DNA from: Leptospira limi
Lineage (GTDB): Bacteria > Spirochaetota > Leptospiria > Leptospirales > Leptospiraceae
Direction: 5' to 3'
DNA length: 64,000 nucleotides
Assembly (NCBI RefSeq): GCF_026151395.1
Contig: NZ_JAMQPV010000004.1
Span: 206,298-270,297, forward strand
Shown here: positions 9,605 to 18,936 of the stretch, in pieces
Position numbering within the stretch: the first letter of the stretch is position 1
Layout of the letters: the number at the start of each line of letters is the position of its first letter
Program-made: the position numbers and the translations under genes
The notes under the pieces: generated by a model
The model's input: the letters and a program-made list of their open reading frames with translations, nothing else
What the model was told of the DNA's origin: nothing
Database searches by the model: none

Positions 9605-11743
9605 TTAAGCGGCTCTTCGTTCGCCGAGTAACAAATTGAGGATTTGTTTGGCAGCTTCCGAAATCACAGTTCCTGGTCCAAAAATTGCTGTGGCACCTGA
9701 TTTGTAGAGGAAGTCGTAGTCTTGTGCTGGAATAACTCCTCCCACAACAACTAACACATCTTCTGCGCCAAGTTTTTTCAATTCTTCAATCACTTGGGGA
9801 ACCAAGGTTTTGTGTCCTGCTGCAAGAGAAGAAACTCCAAGTATGTGGCAGTCGTTTTCTACCACTTGTTTGGCAACTTCTGCAGGTGTTTGGAAAAGAG
9901 GCCCAATATCAACGTCAAAGCCCATATCGGCAAAACTGGTGGAGATCACCTTGGCACCACGGTCATGGCCATCTTGTCCCATTTTGGCAACCATGATCCT
10001 TGGTCGACGGCCTTCGAGTTTGGCAAATTCGTCGGCAAGACCCCGTGCTTCGATATAACCTTTGTCTTCAGAAATTTCTGAGGAGTAAACTCCCGAGATC
10101 GATCTGATCACAGCTTTATACCTCCCGAATACTTTTTCCATAGCGTATGAAATTTCACCGAGAGAAGCACGTTTTCGCGCAGCATCTACTGCGAGTTCGA
10201 GTAAGTTTCCATTGCCAGTCTCTGCACATTTCGTAATGGCGTTTAACGCAGCTTCTACGGCTGTGTTGTCACGGTCTTTTTTCATTTGTTCGAGTCGTTT
10301 GATTTGGGCGAGTCGAACTGCAGTGTTATCGATGTCTAAAATATCAAGTGGGGCTTCCTTATCCAAACGGAATCGGTTCACTCCTACGATCACATCTTTT
10401 CCAGAGTCGATACGAGCTTGTTTTCTCGCGGATGCTTCTTCGATCCGCATCTTTGGAATTCCCGTCTCAATCGCCTCTGCCATACCACCTAATTTTTGTA
10501 CTTCGGTGATGAGGTCCCATGCTTTGTGGACTAAATCGTTTGTGAGTTTTTCCACATAAAAGGATCCACCCCAAGGGTCGATGACACGGTGGATGTTGGT
10601 TTCTTCTTGTAGATAAATTTGCGTGTTACGAGCAATCCTCGCAGAGAAGTCAGTCGGTAGGGCAATCGCTTCATCAAGAGCATTCGTATGAAGGGATTGT
10701 GTATGGCCAAGCGCCGCTGCCATGGCTTCAATACAAGTCCTTCCTACGTTATTGAATGGGTCTTGTTCTGTGAGGGACCATCCAGACGTTTGGCAATGGG
10801 TTCGGAGAGCCAAAGACTTTGTCGATTTCGGTTGGAACTGGTTTACGATTTTGGCCCAAAGCAGACGCCCCGCACGCATCTTGGCAATCTCCATAAAATG
10901 GTTCATCCCAATTGCCCAAAAGAAAGAGAGGCGTGGTGCAAATTCATCTACAGAAAGCCCAGAAGCGATTCCTGTTTTGATGTATTCCCAACCATCCGCA
11001 AGTGTATAAGCAAGTTCCAAATCCGCAGTGGCACCGGCTTCTTGCATGTGGTAACCAGAGATGGAGATGGAGTTAAACTTTGGCATGTATTTAGAAGTGT
11101 AACCAAAGATGTCCGCGATGATTTTCATCGAATGTTTTGGCGGGTAGATGTAAGTGTTCCTCACCATAAACTCTTTCAAAATATCATTTTGGATGGTACC
11201 GGAAAGTTTGTCCTTAGAGACCCCTTGTTCTTCTGCTGCAACAATATAGAATGCAAGGACTGGGATGACCGCACCATTCATGGTCATGGAAACAGACATC
11301 TGATCGAGAGGGATTTGGTCGAAGAGGATCTTCATGTCGAGGACAGAGTCAATCGCCACACCCGCTTTCCCCACGTCTCCTACGACTCGTTCGTGGTCGG
11401 AATCATATCCCCTATGGGTCGCCAGGTCAAAGGCAACAGAAAGTCCCTTTTGCCCTGCGGCTAAGTTTCTACGATAAAAGGCATTTGATTCTTCTGCCGT
11501 GGAAAATCCTGCATATTGGCGGACCGTCCAAGGTTTGTTCACATACATGGTGGAATAAGGCCCACGTAAGTAAGGAGGGATTCCCGCTGCATAGTTTAAG
11601 TGTTCCAAACCTTCCAAATCGGTAGGTTGGTACCGAGATTGGATGGAGATCCCTTCTGCCGTTTGCCAAAGCGAAATGGACTTTGGGTCTGGTTTTGGGG
11701 CGCTAAAAGAAAGTGGGGTAGTTGCAAAATTAGGTTTATTCAT
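9605..11743 (-). CDS. mutB: Methylmalonyl-CoA mutase, catalytic (large) subunit
   Basis: This 712-residue enzyme interconverts (R)-methylmalonyl-CoA and succinyl-CoA with adenosylcobalamin, linking propionate and odd-chain or branched fatty-acid breakdown to the TCA cycle. Residues 60-115 contain the substrate-barrel signature ([20 protein letters not shown], then [13 protein letters not shown]). The C-terminal B12-binding domain has the base-off DxHxxG motif in [10 protein letters not shown] with the cobalt-ligand H593, then [17 protein letters not shown]. Length and motifs are those of an active large subunit. Its first 8 bases overlap the end of mutA, so the two subunits are translationally coupled. 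Confidence 0.97.
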   Translation of the reverse strand: MNKPNFATTPLSFSAPKPDPKSISLWQTAEGISIQSRYQPTDLEGLEHLNYAAGIPPYLRGPYSTMYVNKPWTVRQYAGFSTAEESNAFYRRNLAAGQKGLSVAFDLATHRGYDSDHERVVGDVGKAGVAIDSVLDMKILFDQIPLDQMSVSMTMNGAVIPVLAFYIVAAEEQGVSKDKLSGTIQNDILKEFMVRNTYIYPPKHSMKIIADIFGYTSKYMPKFNSISISGYHMQEAGATADLELAYTLADGWEYIKTGIASGLSVDEFAPRLSFFWAIGMNHFMEIAKMRAGRLLWAKIVNQFQPKSTKSLALRTHCQTSGWSLTEQDPFNNVGRTCIEAMAAALGHTQSLHTNALDEAIALPTDFSARIARNTQIYLQEETNIHRVIDPWGGSFYVEKLTNDLVHKAWDLITEVQKLGGMAEAIETGIPKMRIEEASARKQARIDSGKDVIVGVNRFRLDKEAPLDILDIDNTAVRLAQIKRLEQMKKDRDNTAVEAALNAITKCAETGNGNLLELAVDAARKRASLGEISYAMEKVFGRYKAVIRSISGVYSSEISEDKGYIEARGLADEFAKLEGRRPRIMVAKMGQDGHDRGAKVISTSFADMGFDVDIGPLFQTPAEVAKQVVENDCHILGVSSLAAGHKTLVPQVIEELKKLGAEDVLVVVGGVIPAQDYDFLYKSGATAIFGPGTVISEAAKQILNLLLGERRAA

Positions 11744-13556
11744 TTGTTTTCCCGATCCATTTGGTTTGGGCTTTTTCCATAAACTGAACGAGGTTACGTT
11801 TCATGTGGATGAAGTCGTCGATTCCGAGGGATTCTGCTTGGCTTACCAGGTCTTTTGGGTATCCAGCAAGTAGTTTCCAAGAGTTTGGAAGTTGGGTTGC
11901 CATTTCCTTTGCAAATTCAGGAAGGTAGGTCGCATACTCTTCGTCAGACGAACAAAGGACAACGATCTCAGCTCCCGATTCCTTTGCTTTGGTAACTCCT
12001 TCTTTTACAGAGGCAAATCCAAGGTTGTCGATGATTTCGTATCCTAGGCAACCAATGAAGTTGGAGCTAAAACCAGCACGTGCTTTTCGCATCGTTAGGT
12101 CCCCAATGGTTAGTAAAAATACCTTAGGTGCTTTTTTCCCAGAAGCAACATGGAGGTCTGTTTTGTTTCTCCACTTGTCAAATTCATAAGAAAGTCTGAG
12201 TGGCACCAAACGTTCGTATGTTGATTTTTCTGAGTAAAATAGCCGTTTTTCAGTTTCGGCCACTGATTCTTTAAGTTCGGCATGCCGTTCTGTTGGGAGT
12301 GGGTATTGGTTTGTTCCAAGCAGGATTTCTTTTTTGGTAGCAAGAGCTTCGCGTTTTTTGGAAGCACGAGTTTGGATTTCTGTTTGGATGGTTCCTTTTT
12401 TCAAAGAAACACCGAACCCACCTTCTTTTTCTACAGTTTGGAATTTTTCCCAAGCCGTTTCCGCTAATTTTTTCGTGAGAACTTCTAAGTAGTACGAACC
12501 TGAAGCAGGGTCTTCTACTTTGTCGAGGAAGGATTCGTAACGAAGAAGGAGTTGTGCATTCCTTGCAATTCGTTTGCCTAACTCTTGTTTTGTGGTATAT
12601 TCGGAATCAAAAGGCGATACTGCGATAAAATCAGCACCACCAATTATGGCAGACATAGCAGCCGTTGTTCCCCGTAACATATTCACGTAGGGATCATATG
12701 CCGTGTATTGGAAATTAGAAGTTTGGGCAAGGATGAGGGCAGGAAGCATTTCTCCAAGGCCTGGTTTGTAGGCATTTAAAACTTCAGTCCAAAGGATTCG
12801 CATAGCGCGGAATTTGGCGATCTCTGTGAAATAATCAGAGCCAATTCCCATCCAAAACCAGAGGTTTGACGCTGCATCTTCGATGGACACACCTGCATCC
12901 AAATGTCGGTTTAGGTAATCCACACCCCAAGAAAGGGAATAGGCAAGTTCTTGGCCAATGGAAGCACCAGAATCCCGTAAGTACAAACTATGAATTCCAA
13001 CTCCAGAAAACCCTTTGGTTCCCGAGAGGGATTGGAATGTTTTGCCAATGTTATTTTCTTCACAACCAAGTTCTCCACAAAGAAGAGCAGTACCATACGG
13101 GTCGAAGTCACCGAGTACTGTGTTATGCGAAGGTATAAGTTTTTTGAATGTGTCACTGAACTTTGGAGTTCGTGTGGCGAGTGAAACAATGAGGGGAATC
13201 TCACCCACTGATTTTGCCAAAGATTCTAAATCGGAAGCTGAGGAGATTTTACATCCATAATGTTTTCCAGCTTCTTCATGAGAAATGAGGATGGCTGCAT
13301 CAACACCTTTCTCTGTTACAGATTTTGTTTCGGATTCGGATGTGATAGATTCGGTTACTTTCCATCCAGGGTTTCGTTTGAAAACTCTAGGCAAAACAGG
13401 AAGGTCTTCTTTACGATAAAACGGTTCAATTTTAAAACCTTCTTCTGTTTCCCAGGTCACTTTGTCCCAAGGACTACCTTTTAGGTCTTTGAGGATTTGG
13501 TTTTTCCAATCCTCAGTGGATACTTCAGGAAAATCTGAAAATAAAAATTCGTTCAA
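11736..13556 (-). CDS. mutA: Methylmalonyl-CoA mutase, small (non-catalytic) subunit
   Basis: The 606-residue partner of MutB has the same fold without a working active site. The barrel region is recognisable (for example [20 protein letters not shown] and [20 protein letters not shown]), but the C-terminal cobalamin-like domain has [13 protein letters not shown] in place of DGHDRG. It therefore lacks the DxHxxG cobalt-ligand histidine, as in the small subunits of actinobacterial heterodimeric mutases. Gene order mutA-mutB-meaB on one strand is typical. Two bases separate its start from the end of the upstream small envelope protein gene, so the operon may begin with that gene. Confidence 0.95.
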   Translation of the reverse strand: MNEFLFSDFPEVSTEDWKNQILKDLKGSPWDKVTWETEEGFKIEPFYRKEDLPVLPRVFKRNPGWKVTESITSESETKSVTEKGVDAAILISHEEAGKHYGCKISSASDLESLAKSVGEIPLIVSLATRTPKFSDTFKKLIPSHNTVLGDFDPYGTALLCGELGCEENNIGKTFQSLSGTKGFSGVGIHSLYLRDSGASIGQELAYSLSWGVDYLNRHLDAGVSIEDAASNLWFWMGIGSDYFTEIAKFRAMRILWTEVLNAYKPGLGEMLPALILAQTSNFQYTAYDPYVNMLRGTTAAMSAIIGGADFIAVSPFDSEYTTKQELGKRIARNAQLLLRYESFLDKVEDPASGSYYLEVLTKKLAETAWEKFQTVEKEGGFGVSLKKGTIQTEIQTRASKKREALATKKEILLGTNQYPLPTERHAELKESVAETEKRLFYSEKSTYERLVPLRLSYEFDKWRNKTDLHVASGKKAPKVFLLTIGDLTMRKARAGFSSNFIGCLGYEIIDNLGFASVKEGVTKAKESGAEIVVLCSSDEEYATYLPEFAKEMATQLPNSWKLLAGYPKDLVSQAESLGIDDFIHMKRNLVQFMEKAQTKWIGKTNE

Positions 13557-13557
13557 T

Positions 13558-13866
13558 TTATTCCTCTACGATTTGGTAATCTTCCATATAACCAGGGAAG
13601 TCGCCTAACCCTCGTGTGAAGGTGAATTTTGCAGGGTATACAACCAATCTTCTTCCAGATTGCAAAAAAGTTCCAGAGAGAAGAGTGAAGGGAGATGCGA
13701 CGATAAATGCAGCAGTTCCTAATACAGTACCTGCAAGTCCCATGGGACGAGCAACGATGAGATCTATCAACATTTCTCCGCCAGAAGGGACTTCTCTTGC
13801 AGATAAGGTTTGTGTCCACAAAAGACAGATTAAGAAAAGGATAGACAAGGGTCGTGTTTGTTTCAT
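13558..13866 (-). CDS. Small exported protein of unknown function
   Basis: From the ATG at 13866 the protein is 102 residues: MKQTRPLSILFLICLLWTQT, a clear signal peptide cut near SA-RE, then a second hydrophobic stretch (about residues 40-70) and a basic C-terminal part with RRLVVYPAKFTFTRGLGDFP. I do not recognise a family. Longer frames starting at 13890 or 13977 exist, but the longest would run into the divergent YhhN gene and would bury the signal peptide, so 13866 is preferred. It ends two bases before mutA begins and is probably co-transcribed with the mutase genes. A link to the mutase is not implied by anything in the protein itself. Confidence 0.6.
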   Translation of the reverse strand: MKQTRPLSILFLICLLWTQTLSAREVPSGGEMLIDLIVARPMGLAGTVLGTAAFIVASPFTLLSGTFLQSGRRLVVYPAKFTFTRGLGDFPGYMEDYQIVEE

Positions 13867-13932
13867 AGGCTGATCACTCGGGCTTTCCATCTGATGAAAT
13901 CTCGAGAATGATATCTGTGTAAAGTAAGAAAT

Positions 13933-14601
13933 ATGGCTAAAGAAATTGTTTTGTTTGTTCTCTTTTCTGTTGTACATCTACTTGCGATCGTTACGATCTC
14001 AAAGGAAGATGTTTTTTATCTACCTTCCAAAATTGTCCCAATCTTAATCTTGATTGTCGCATTGTTTCGTTCGTTTCCCACATTGGAAAAACGAGGGAAA
14101 TTGGTAGCAGTAGGACTTGTTTTTTCTCTATTTGGAGATAGTTTTTTGGCCATTCCAAAAGAAGGTTATTTTGTCCCAGGGCTTGGCTCTTTTCTTATCG
14201 CCCAATTGATTTATTCGTATGCATTTACCATTGATTCCAAAATCAAACCTCTCCTTGCCATTCCTTTTTTATTATTTGGATGTTCGTTCTTTATGGTACT
14301 AGTTCCGAAATTGGGTGCTCTCACAATCCCTGTTGGATTTTATATCTCTGCCATTTGCCTTATGGGTTGGAGAGCTGCCGCGAGAAATTCGATCACCAAA
14401 CCATTTTATTTAGGTCTCCTCGGTGCTCTGGTTTTTATCCTATCGGACTCCATTATCGCATATTCAATGTTTCTCAACCGTGAAATGGACCGATCCGTTG
14501 CATCTCTTGGAATCATGATCACTTATTATCTTGCACAACTACTCATTTATGCTGCAACAAAGACAGAAGAGTTAGATGTTCAATCAGTGAAAAATACTTG
14601 A
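13933..14601 (+). CDS. YhhN family membrane protein (lysoplasmalogenase-like)
   Basis: The 222-residue protein is almost entirely hydrophobic, with about eight membrane helices. The family features are a conserved acidic residue in VFSLFGDSFLAIP (about residues 61-73), a FLIAQLIYSYAF segment and LVFILSDSIIAYSMF (about 170-184), whose aspartate pairs with the first. The family includes TMEM86B, a lysoplasmalogenase that cleaves the vinyl-ether bond of lysoplasmalogens; bacterial members are mostly untested, so the activity here is inference. A second, broken member lies at 49918-50673. It is transcribed divergently from the small exported protein gene. Confidence 0.8.
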   Translation: MAKEIVLFVLFSVVHLLAIVTISKEDVFYLPSKIVPILILIVALFRSFPTLEKRGKLVAVGLVFSLFGDSFLAIPKEGYFVPGLGSFLIAQLIYSYAFTIDSKIKPLLAIPFLLFGCSFFMVLVPKLGALTIPVGFYISAICLMGWRAAARNSITKPFYLGLLGALVFILSDSIIAYSMFLNREMDRSVASLGIMITYYLAQLLIYAATKTEELDVQSVKNT

Positions 14602-14659
14602 TTCACTTCGCTCAAACGAGTATCGTATTTATGGTTTTACAAAACCAGGGAAAGGGATT

Positions 14660-15406
14660 ATGAAATCACTAAAAAAAACATCCTTTATTGAAGCAGTAGC
14701 AGCTGCGATTGAACACGAGGTTCAATGTTTCAATTTTTATCTTAAACTATCTGAAAGTTTGCCTGAAGGTCAAATTAGAGAACTTTTCAGCCAACTTGCG
14801 TTAGATGGTGATGAGCATATCAAATACATCAAAGACATTTATAAAAGTGCAGAGGGGAAAGAACTTCCTAACCTCAAACAACTTTCGGAGATTGAAAAAT
14901 TCCATTCTTCCACCATCCAAAAGATCATGGATCGTTTGGACCGAAACAAAAATGCAGAAGTCAAAGCTGACGAAAAGAAGGCCATTGAACTTGCCATTCG
15001 CGAAGGGGAAGATGCACGTAATTTTTATGCGACTGTCCGTGGAAAATTCCAAGATCCAAAAATCAATTTGTTGTTTCAAAAATTAGCAAATTTTAATGAA
15101 TCCAATAACTCACTTTTGGAAGCCCAAGCAATGGCGATGGAACAATCCACTCCAGCAGACCAAGTTTTTTATTGGGAAGATGAAGAGTTACTTGCACAAG
15201 TAAACCAACCTTCGAAGTCACAAGGGAAATCAAAACCAAGTGCGAAACCAAAAACAACGGCAAAGGCAAAACCGGCATCCAAACCTGTCGCTAAACCACA
15301 AAACAAAGTGAAGGCGAAAAAAGCTGTTAAAAAGGCAGCAAAACCTACACCTAAAAAAGCCAAACCAAAGGCAAAACCTGCAAAGAAAAAAGGTAAGAAA
15401 AAATAG
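14660..15406 (+). CDS. Ferritin-like helical protein with histone H1-like basic tail
   Basis: Residues 1-165 resemble a rubrerythrin/ferritin-like four-helix bundle (EAVAAAIEHEVQCFNFYLKL, LALDGDEHIKYIKDIYKSAE, then a second helix pair). The diiron ligand pattern is incomplete: the usual ExxH glutamate in repeat 1 aligns with a glycine (G50), and repeat 2 reads LANFNESNN with no ExxH histidine. Residues about 185-248 are a low-complexity tail of Lys, Ala and Pro (KPAKKKGKKK at the end), like histone H1 or bacterial nucleoid-protein tails. An AAAGGG ribosome site precedes the ATG. DNA binding through the tail is plausible but untested. The next gene starts on the last base of this stop codon. 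Confidence 0.7.
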   Translation: MKSLKKTSFIEAVAAAIEHEVQCFNFYLKLSESLPEGQIRELFSQLALDGDEHIKYIKDIYKSAEGKELPNLKQLSEIEKFHSSTIQKIMDRLDRNKNAEVKADEKKAIELAIREGEDARNFYATVRGKFQDPKINLLFQKLANFNESNNSLLEAQAMAMEQSTPADQVFYWEDEELLAQVNQPSKSQGKSKPSAKPKTTAKAKPASKPVAKPQNKVKAKKAVKKAAKPTPKKAKPKAKPAKKKGKKK

Positions 15407-15888
15407 TGAAATACCAAGTCATCCATACATTCCCAGTTCCCTTAGATAAACTTTTGCATGCAAGAGAGGAGAGATACAAACACCTAGACCAGTTTCCGGA
15501 TCTAAAGAATGTAACTTTACTCGAAGAAAAAAAAGAAGGGAACCTCATCCACCAAAAACGAAAGGTGAGTTTAGAAGGATCAATGCCTGCCGTTTTATCG
15601 GCGGCTTTGAATGATCTTTCTTTGTTAGAAGAGTCTACCTTTGATACCACAACCAACACACATGAGTTTAAAATTGCCCCACCTGGCAAAGACAATGTAT
15701 TTGTGATCAAAGGGAAAAGTAAATACGAGGCAAGTGGATCTGAGTCCAAACGTTCTTATGATGTGGATGTGATTTCTAGTTTGCTCTTTGTTTCTCCGAT
15801 TGTGGAAAAAGCGATTGAAGAAATTCACAAACATAGTTTGGAGAAGGATAGAAAATCCATCGCCAAATTTCTAGGGGTTGAATCCTAA
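15406..15888 (+). CDS. DUF2505/SRPBCC-like protein of unknown function
   Basis: The 160-residue soluble protein starts at a GTG whose first base is the last base of the preceding TAG stop (TAGTG), which implies translational coupling. It has the layout of a START/SRPBCC-type lipid- or ligand-binding fold: an N-terminal strand with a helix (VIHTFPVPLDKLLHAREERY), several strands, and a long amphipathic C-terminal helix ending in KHSLEKDRKSIAKFLGVES. I see no signal peptide and no catalytic motif. The DUF2505 assignment rests on overall pattern and is moderate at best. Confidence 0.6.
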   Translation: MKYQVIHTFPVPLDKLLHAREERYKHLDQFPDLKNVTLLEEKKEGNLIHQKRKVSLEGSMPAVLSAALNDLSLLEESTFDTTTNTHEFKIAPPGKDNVFVIKGKSKYEASGSESKRSYDVDVISSLLFVSPIVEKAIEEIHKHSLEKDRKSIAKFLGVES

Positions 15889-15895
15889 GGAAGAA

Positions 15896-16798
15896 GTGAA
15901 AACTTCTTCCCCATCTTTCATTCGTTCTGTACTCGAACTCAATTTGACGATCCTCATTATGGGGAACGTCACTTTGTTTGCCAAACTCCTCCCTTTTCCA
16001 GCAGTCACTATTATCTCTGGTCGTGCTTTGTTTTCTGTATTGATATTAGGTTTATTTTTTATCCTAAGGCGTAAGTCGATACACTACCAAAGTTTTAAAC
16101 ATTTTAGCTATGTATTTGGGATTGGGATATTGTTTGCCTTACATTGGGTAACATACTTCCACTCCATCCAGGTATCCACAGTGGCCGTTGGGATGTTGTC
16201 TTTATTTACTTACCCTGTGTTTTCTGCAATCCTCGAACCAGTATTAGGTGGAAATAAACCAGAACCATTTGCTTTGTTTTTGGCTTCCTTCTCTCTTTTT
16301 GGATTATTTCTCATCGTGCCCGATCTTTCTTGGGACAATCAAATGTTCCAGGGTGTGGTTTGGGGTGTTGTTTCTGCAGTTTTGTATGCAATCCGAAACT
16401 TGCTCACAAAAGAGATGCATGTCCATTACCCAAGTTCTCAAATTTTATTCACTCAACTTTTCGCAACTTCCTTGGTTTTGCTCCCCTTTGCCGATGGGCT
16501 TTCCCAGATGCTTGCAGAACCGAAGTATCTCCTCTTCCAAGTGATCCTAGCGGGAATTTTCACATCGCTTGCTCATACCATTTGGATTCGCAGTTTGTCA
16601 AATTTGTCAGTGACTACGGCAGGGACATTGTCCACACTGAGCCCGATTTACGGGAGTTTGGCGGCTTGGTACTTCCTCGGAGAAGTTCCACCCGAAAGGT
16701 TATGGCTCGGTGGAGGGGTGATTTTGTTTTGTGCTGTGATGGAAGTGTTTCGGAAACAGAATGAGGTTCGGTTGCGAGATAAAGAGAAGCTGGTGTAA
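15896..16798 (+). CDS. EamA/DMT family transporter
   Basis: This 300-residue protein has ten membrane helices in two EamA repeats (first about residues 12-145, second about 160-290). Typical features are PFPAVTIISGRALFSVLILG near the start and ATSLVLLPFADGL and AGTLSTLSPIYGSLAAWYFL in the second half. The family exports amino acids, nucleosides or other metabolites; the substrate is unknown. The start is set at GTG 15896 because AAGGA lies six bases upstream and the gene then clears the previous stop. A TTG at 15878 would add six residues and overlap the upstream gene. Confidence 0.85.
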   Translation: MKTSSPSFIRSVLELNLTILIMGNVTLFAKLLPFPAVTIISGRALFSVLILGLFFILRRKSIHYQSFKHFSYVFGIGILFALHWVTYFHSIQVSTVAVGMLSLFTYPVFSAILEPVLGGNKPEPFALFLASFSLFGLFLIVPDLSWDNQMFQGVVWGVVSAVLYAIRNLLTKEMHVHYPSSQILFTQLFATSLVLLPFADGLSQMLAEPKYLLFQVILAGIFTSLAHTIWIRSLSNLSVTTAGTLSTLSPIYGSLAAWYFLGEVPPERLWLGGGVILFCAVMEVFRKQNEVRLRDKEKLV

Positions 16799-16910
16799 AA
16801 CTCATCCCAAAGGAAATCTGGTTTCTCTCTTAGATTCATTTTATTCATTTTGAGATATGACCTGATGTGCTAAGGATGGGTTTTTATAGCCAAGCGCCAC
16901 CGATGGTAGC

Positions 16911-17005
16911 GAAAATCCTTTCGCAAGGCGAAAGATTGTAGCGGACAGCGGGATCGCCTAATGGAAAGAATGCGAAATTCGAATCCATTGGCGAGGTGCC
17001 CCCGC
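16911..17005. repeat. Structured intergenic palindromic element
   Basis: Between the convergent ends of the DMT gene and the DUF302 gene lie two hairpins. The first is CTTTCGC (16918-16924) with GCGAAAG (16928-16934) and a 3-base loop. The second is long: GCGGGA plus TCGCCTAATGGA (16948-16965) pairing with TCCATTGGCGA (16984-16994) and CCCCCGC (16999-17005) around small bulges. The block is more GC-rich than its surroundings. It resembles the dispersed intergenic palindromes of Leptospira genomes; copy number cannot be judged here. It may also stop transcription from both sides. Confidence 0.5.
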
Positions 17006-17033
17006 TAATTGAAAAACAATTACAGAAAGTACT

Positions 17034-17423
17034 TTATTCGTGAAGGTGGTGGATCACTCGGACAAGTTTGTCCTGCACTTCTTTGGCGATGGTTTCCAGT
17101 TCGGAGTTTTGCACAAGTTTCGTCATTGTCATAGGATCAAAAATGGATACTTTGATTTCTCCGTTTTTTTCTTCTGTCACTACCACATTACATGGTAACA
17201 ACATTCCAATTTCGTCTGCGGTTTGTAGGGCTCTGTGCGCAAAACTAGGGTTACATGCGCCGAGGATGGTATAACGTTTGAAATCAACGTTAATTTTGTC
17301 TTTTAAGGTTTGTTTGACATCAATGGTAGTCAAAACTCCAAACCCTTCTTTTTTTAACGCTTCCGTTGTATCGTTTATGGTTTCTTCAAAACTTTTTTTT
17401 CTGTGAACAGTTAACCCTAACAT
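17034..17423 (-). CDS. DUF302 family protein
   Basis: The 129-residue cytosolic protein has the DUF302 layout: an N-terminal helix (FEETINDTTEALKKEGFGVL), TTIDVKQTLKDKI, then YTILGACNPSFAHRALQTAD and PCNVVVTEE, which are the most conserved parts of the family. The function of DUF302 is not established, but family members are often found under CsoR/CstR-type control with sulfur- or metal-stress genes (family knowledge). A near-perfect TATACCC...GGGTATA palindrome sits 15 bases upstream of the ATG, which fits that pattern. A GGAGG ribosome site is present. No CsoR-like regulator gene lies in the window. Confidence 0.85.
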   Translation of the reverse strand: MLGLTVHRKKSFEETINDTTEALKKEGFGVLTTIDVKQTLKDKINVDFKRYTILGACNPSFAHRALQTADEIGMLLPCNVVVTEEKNGEIKVSIFDPMTMTKLVQNSELETIAKEVQDKLVRVIHHLHE

Positions 17424-17437
17424 AAATCCTCCGAAAT

Positions 17438-17459
17438 CCTATACCCCATAGGGTATAGG
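17438..17459 (-). promoter_or_regulatory. CsoR/CstR-like operator upstream of DUF302 gene
   Basis: The 22-bp inverted repeat CCTATACCCC-ATAGGGTATAGG differs from perfect symmetry only at the centre. It resembles the ATACCCC...GGGGTAT operators bound by CsoR/CstR/RcnR-family repressors. Its position just upstream of the GGAGG site would let a repressor block transcription of the DUF302 gene. The repressor itself is not in this window. Confidence 0.65.
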
Positions 17460-17494
17460 AGAGGTTGGAAGTTGCAAGAGCTTTTTTTAAATTT

Positions 17495-17944
17495 TTAAGG
17501 AGAAGTTTCTTTTTTCGGGAGTTTTTGCATTTCTTCGACACTGGGAAGTTGGTTCGAAGTATGCCTAATTTCGCCCGAAGCATTCAATAGAAAGTATTGA
17601 GGCAGTGGGTCAGTTTTGAGTGAGGCAAATCGATCATCCAATACAAGGGTTTGGAATTCGTTATCGCGCGGAGTGAAGTTGAGGAGGACATAAGTGCCAA
17701 TGTCTGGTTTTCCTTCCCCACATTCCAACCCTTGTAACATTTCACAACGTGATTTTGTTACGGATAATAAAATGAGTTTCCCTTCTCTTGAAGCTTGTCC
17801 AAACGCAAACGATTTATTATGGCCCCAATGGATTTCTTCACTTGCCATTTGGTTGATTTTAATATAGCCAAAAACCAGAAGCAAAATAAAGAGAGGCATA
17901 GCTAAAAAACCAACGAGGTAAAAAACGCGAGAATATTTCTGCAT
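17495..17944 (-). CDS. Membrane-anchored thioredoxin-fold-like protein of unknown function
   Basis: The 149-residue protein has one N-terminal membrane anchor (about residues 8-28, GFLAMPLFILLLVFGYIKI) and a domain outside the cytoplasm. The segment REGKLILLSVTKSRCEMLQG resembles the first strand and active-site region of thioredoxin-like proteins. However, the two cysteines are spaced CEMLQGLEC rather than CxxC, and PQYFLLNASGEI resembles the following strand/cis-proline segment. Redox activity is therefore doubtful. It sits on the same strand as the DUF302 gene but 71 bases upstream, with the CsoR-like palindrome between them, so the two need not be co-regulated. Confidence 0.55.
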   Translation of the reverse strand: MQKYSRVFYLVGFLAMPLFILLLVFGYIKINQMASEEIHWGHNKSFAFGQASREGKLILLSVTKSRCEMLQGLECGEGKPDIGTYVLLNFTPRDNEFQTLVLDDRFASLKTDPLPQYFLLNASGEIRHTSNQLPSVEEMQKLPKKETSP

Positions 17945-18084
17945 ACAAATCTATGGAATGGAACTTACCAATTCCCGCCAAGTTCAATTTTTAAGCTTTC
18001 CCATTCCTAAATCTTCAAAAAAAACTACACCTTCTTCTTCCCATTCCTATTCTGGTTCAAAGAGAGAATCCTTAGGAGCATTTA

Positions 18085-18930
18085 ATGGAGATTTGGTACA
18101 CAGAAAAATTGGAATTAGAAAAAGGGCGAGCCGTCAGTTACCGAGTAACAAAGACAATCGAAAGCCTACAATCTCCATTCCAAAAAATTGATATATTTGA
18201 AACACAATCATTCGGTCGTATGTTCACTTTAGATGGTGTAACAATGGTTACAAACAAAGACGAACATTCTTATCATGAGATGATTGCACATATCCCGATG
18301 ATGAGCCATCCCAATCCAGAATCTGTGCTTGTAATTGGAGGAGGAGATGGGGGAACAGTTCGTGAAGTATTAAAACACCCATCTGTCAAAGAAGTTGTTT
18401 TGTGTGAGATTGACAAAGCAGTTGTCGACATCAGTTACAAATACTTTCCAGAATGTGCAGATGCCATGAAAGACCCAAAAGTCATCCATCACTATGATGA
18501 CGGAGCCAAATTTGCAAGAGACAACAAAGGTCGTTTTGATGTAATCCTTGTGGATTCTAGTGACCCAGTGGGCCCTGCAGAAGTTTTGTTTAAGGAACCA
18601 TTTTTTCGTGATATGGCAAGTGCCTTAAAACCTACTGGGATCATTGCGACTCAAGCAGAATCGTTTTGGTACCATGGAGATGTGATCACTTCACTCTTTG
18701 AATTCATTCCGAAAATTTTCCCTGAGTATGGATATTATTACACAACCATTCCCACTTATCCTTCTGGAATCATTGGGTTTACTTTTTTATCCAATGCAAT
18801 TGATCCGTATTCGGTCACACCAGATCCAAAACGAGTTCCAAAAGGTCTTAAGTACTATAGCCCTGAAATCCATAAAGCAGCGTTTGTGTTACCTGAGTTT
18901 GCAAAAGCTTATATCAAACGTAAAGGTTAA
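18085..18930 (+). CDS. speE: Spermidine synthase (polyamine aminopropyltransferase)
   Basis: This 281-residue enzyme transfers the aminopropyl group of decarboxylated S-adenosylmethionine to putrescine to make spermidine. Residues 3-20 form the N-terminal strand domain (WYTEKLELEKGRAVSYRV). The nucleotide-binding motif VLVIGGGDGG lies at 81-90, the substrate-loop TLDGVTMVTNKDEHSYHEMI at 48-67, and the catalytic segment VDSSDPVGPAEVLF at 156-169. TTAGGAGC is a good ribosome site for this ATG. It leads a tight plus-strand run (speE, an outer-membrane-like protein, two lipoproteins, pyrF). Confidence 0.95.
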   Translation: MEIWYTEKLELEKGRAVSYRVTKTIESLQSPFQKIDIFETQSFGRMFTLDGVTMVTNKDEHSYHEMIAHIPMMSHPNPESVLVIGGGDGGTVREVLKHPSVKEVVLCEIDKAVVDISYKYFPECADAMKDPKVIHHYDDGAKFARDNKGRFDVILVDSSDPVGPAEVLFKEPFFRDMASALKPTGIIATQAESFWYHGDVITSLFEFIPKIFPEYGYYYTTIPTYPSGIIGFTFLSNAIDPYSVTPDPKRVPKGLKYYSPEIHKAAFVLPEFAKAYIKRKG

Positions 18931-18936
18931 AACATT

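Noticed and set aside
10688..11464. 258-codon open frame opposite mutB
   Set aside because: Fully antisense to a conserved enzyme gene. Long opposite frames are a by-product of its codon use, and the peptide shows no family features.
15217..15405. Tandem DNA repeat in the Lys/Ala/Pro tail
   Set aside because: The peptide is low complexity but the DNA has no fixed repeat unit, so it is a compositional tail.
16948..17010. Possible tRNA (TTCGAATCC-like T-loop followed by CCCCCGC)
   Set aside because: No matching D-arm or anticodon arm, and the acceptor-like GCGGGA pairs as part of a long palindrome instead of a cloverleaf.
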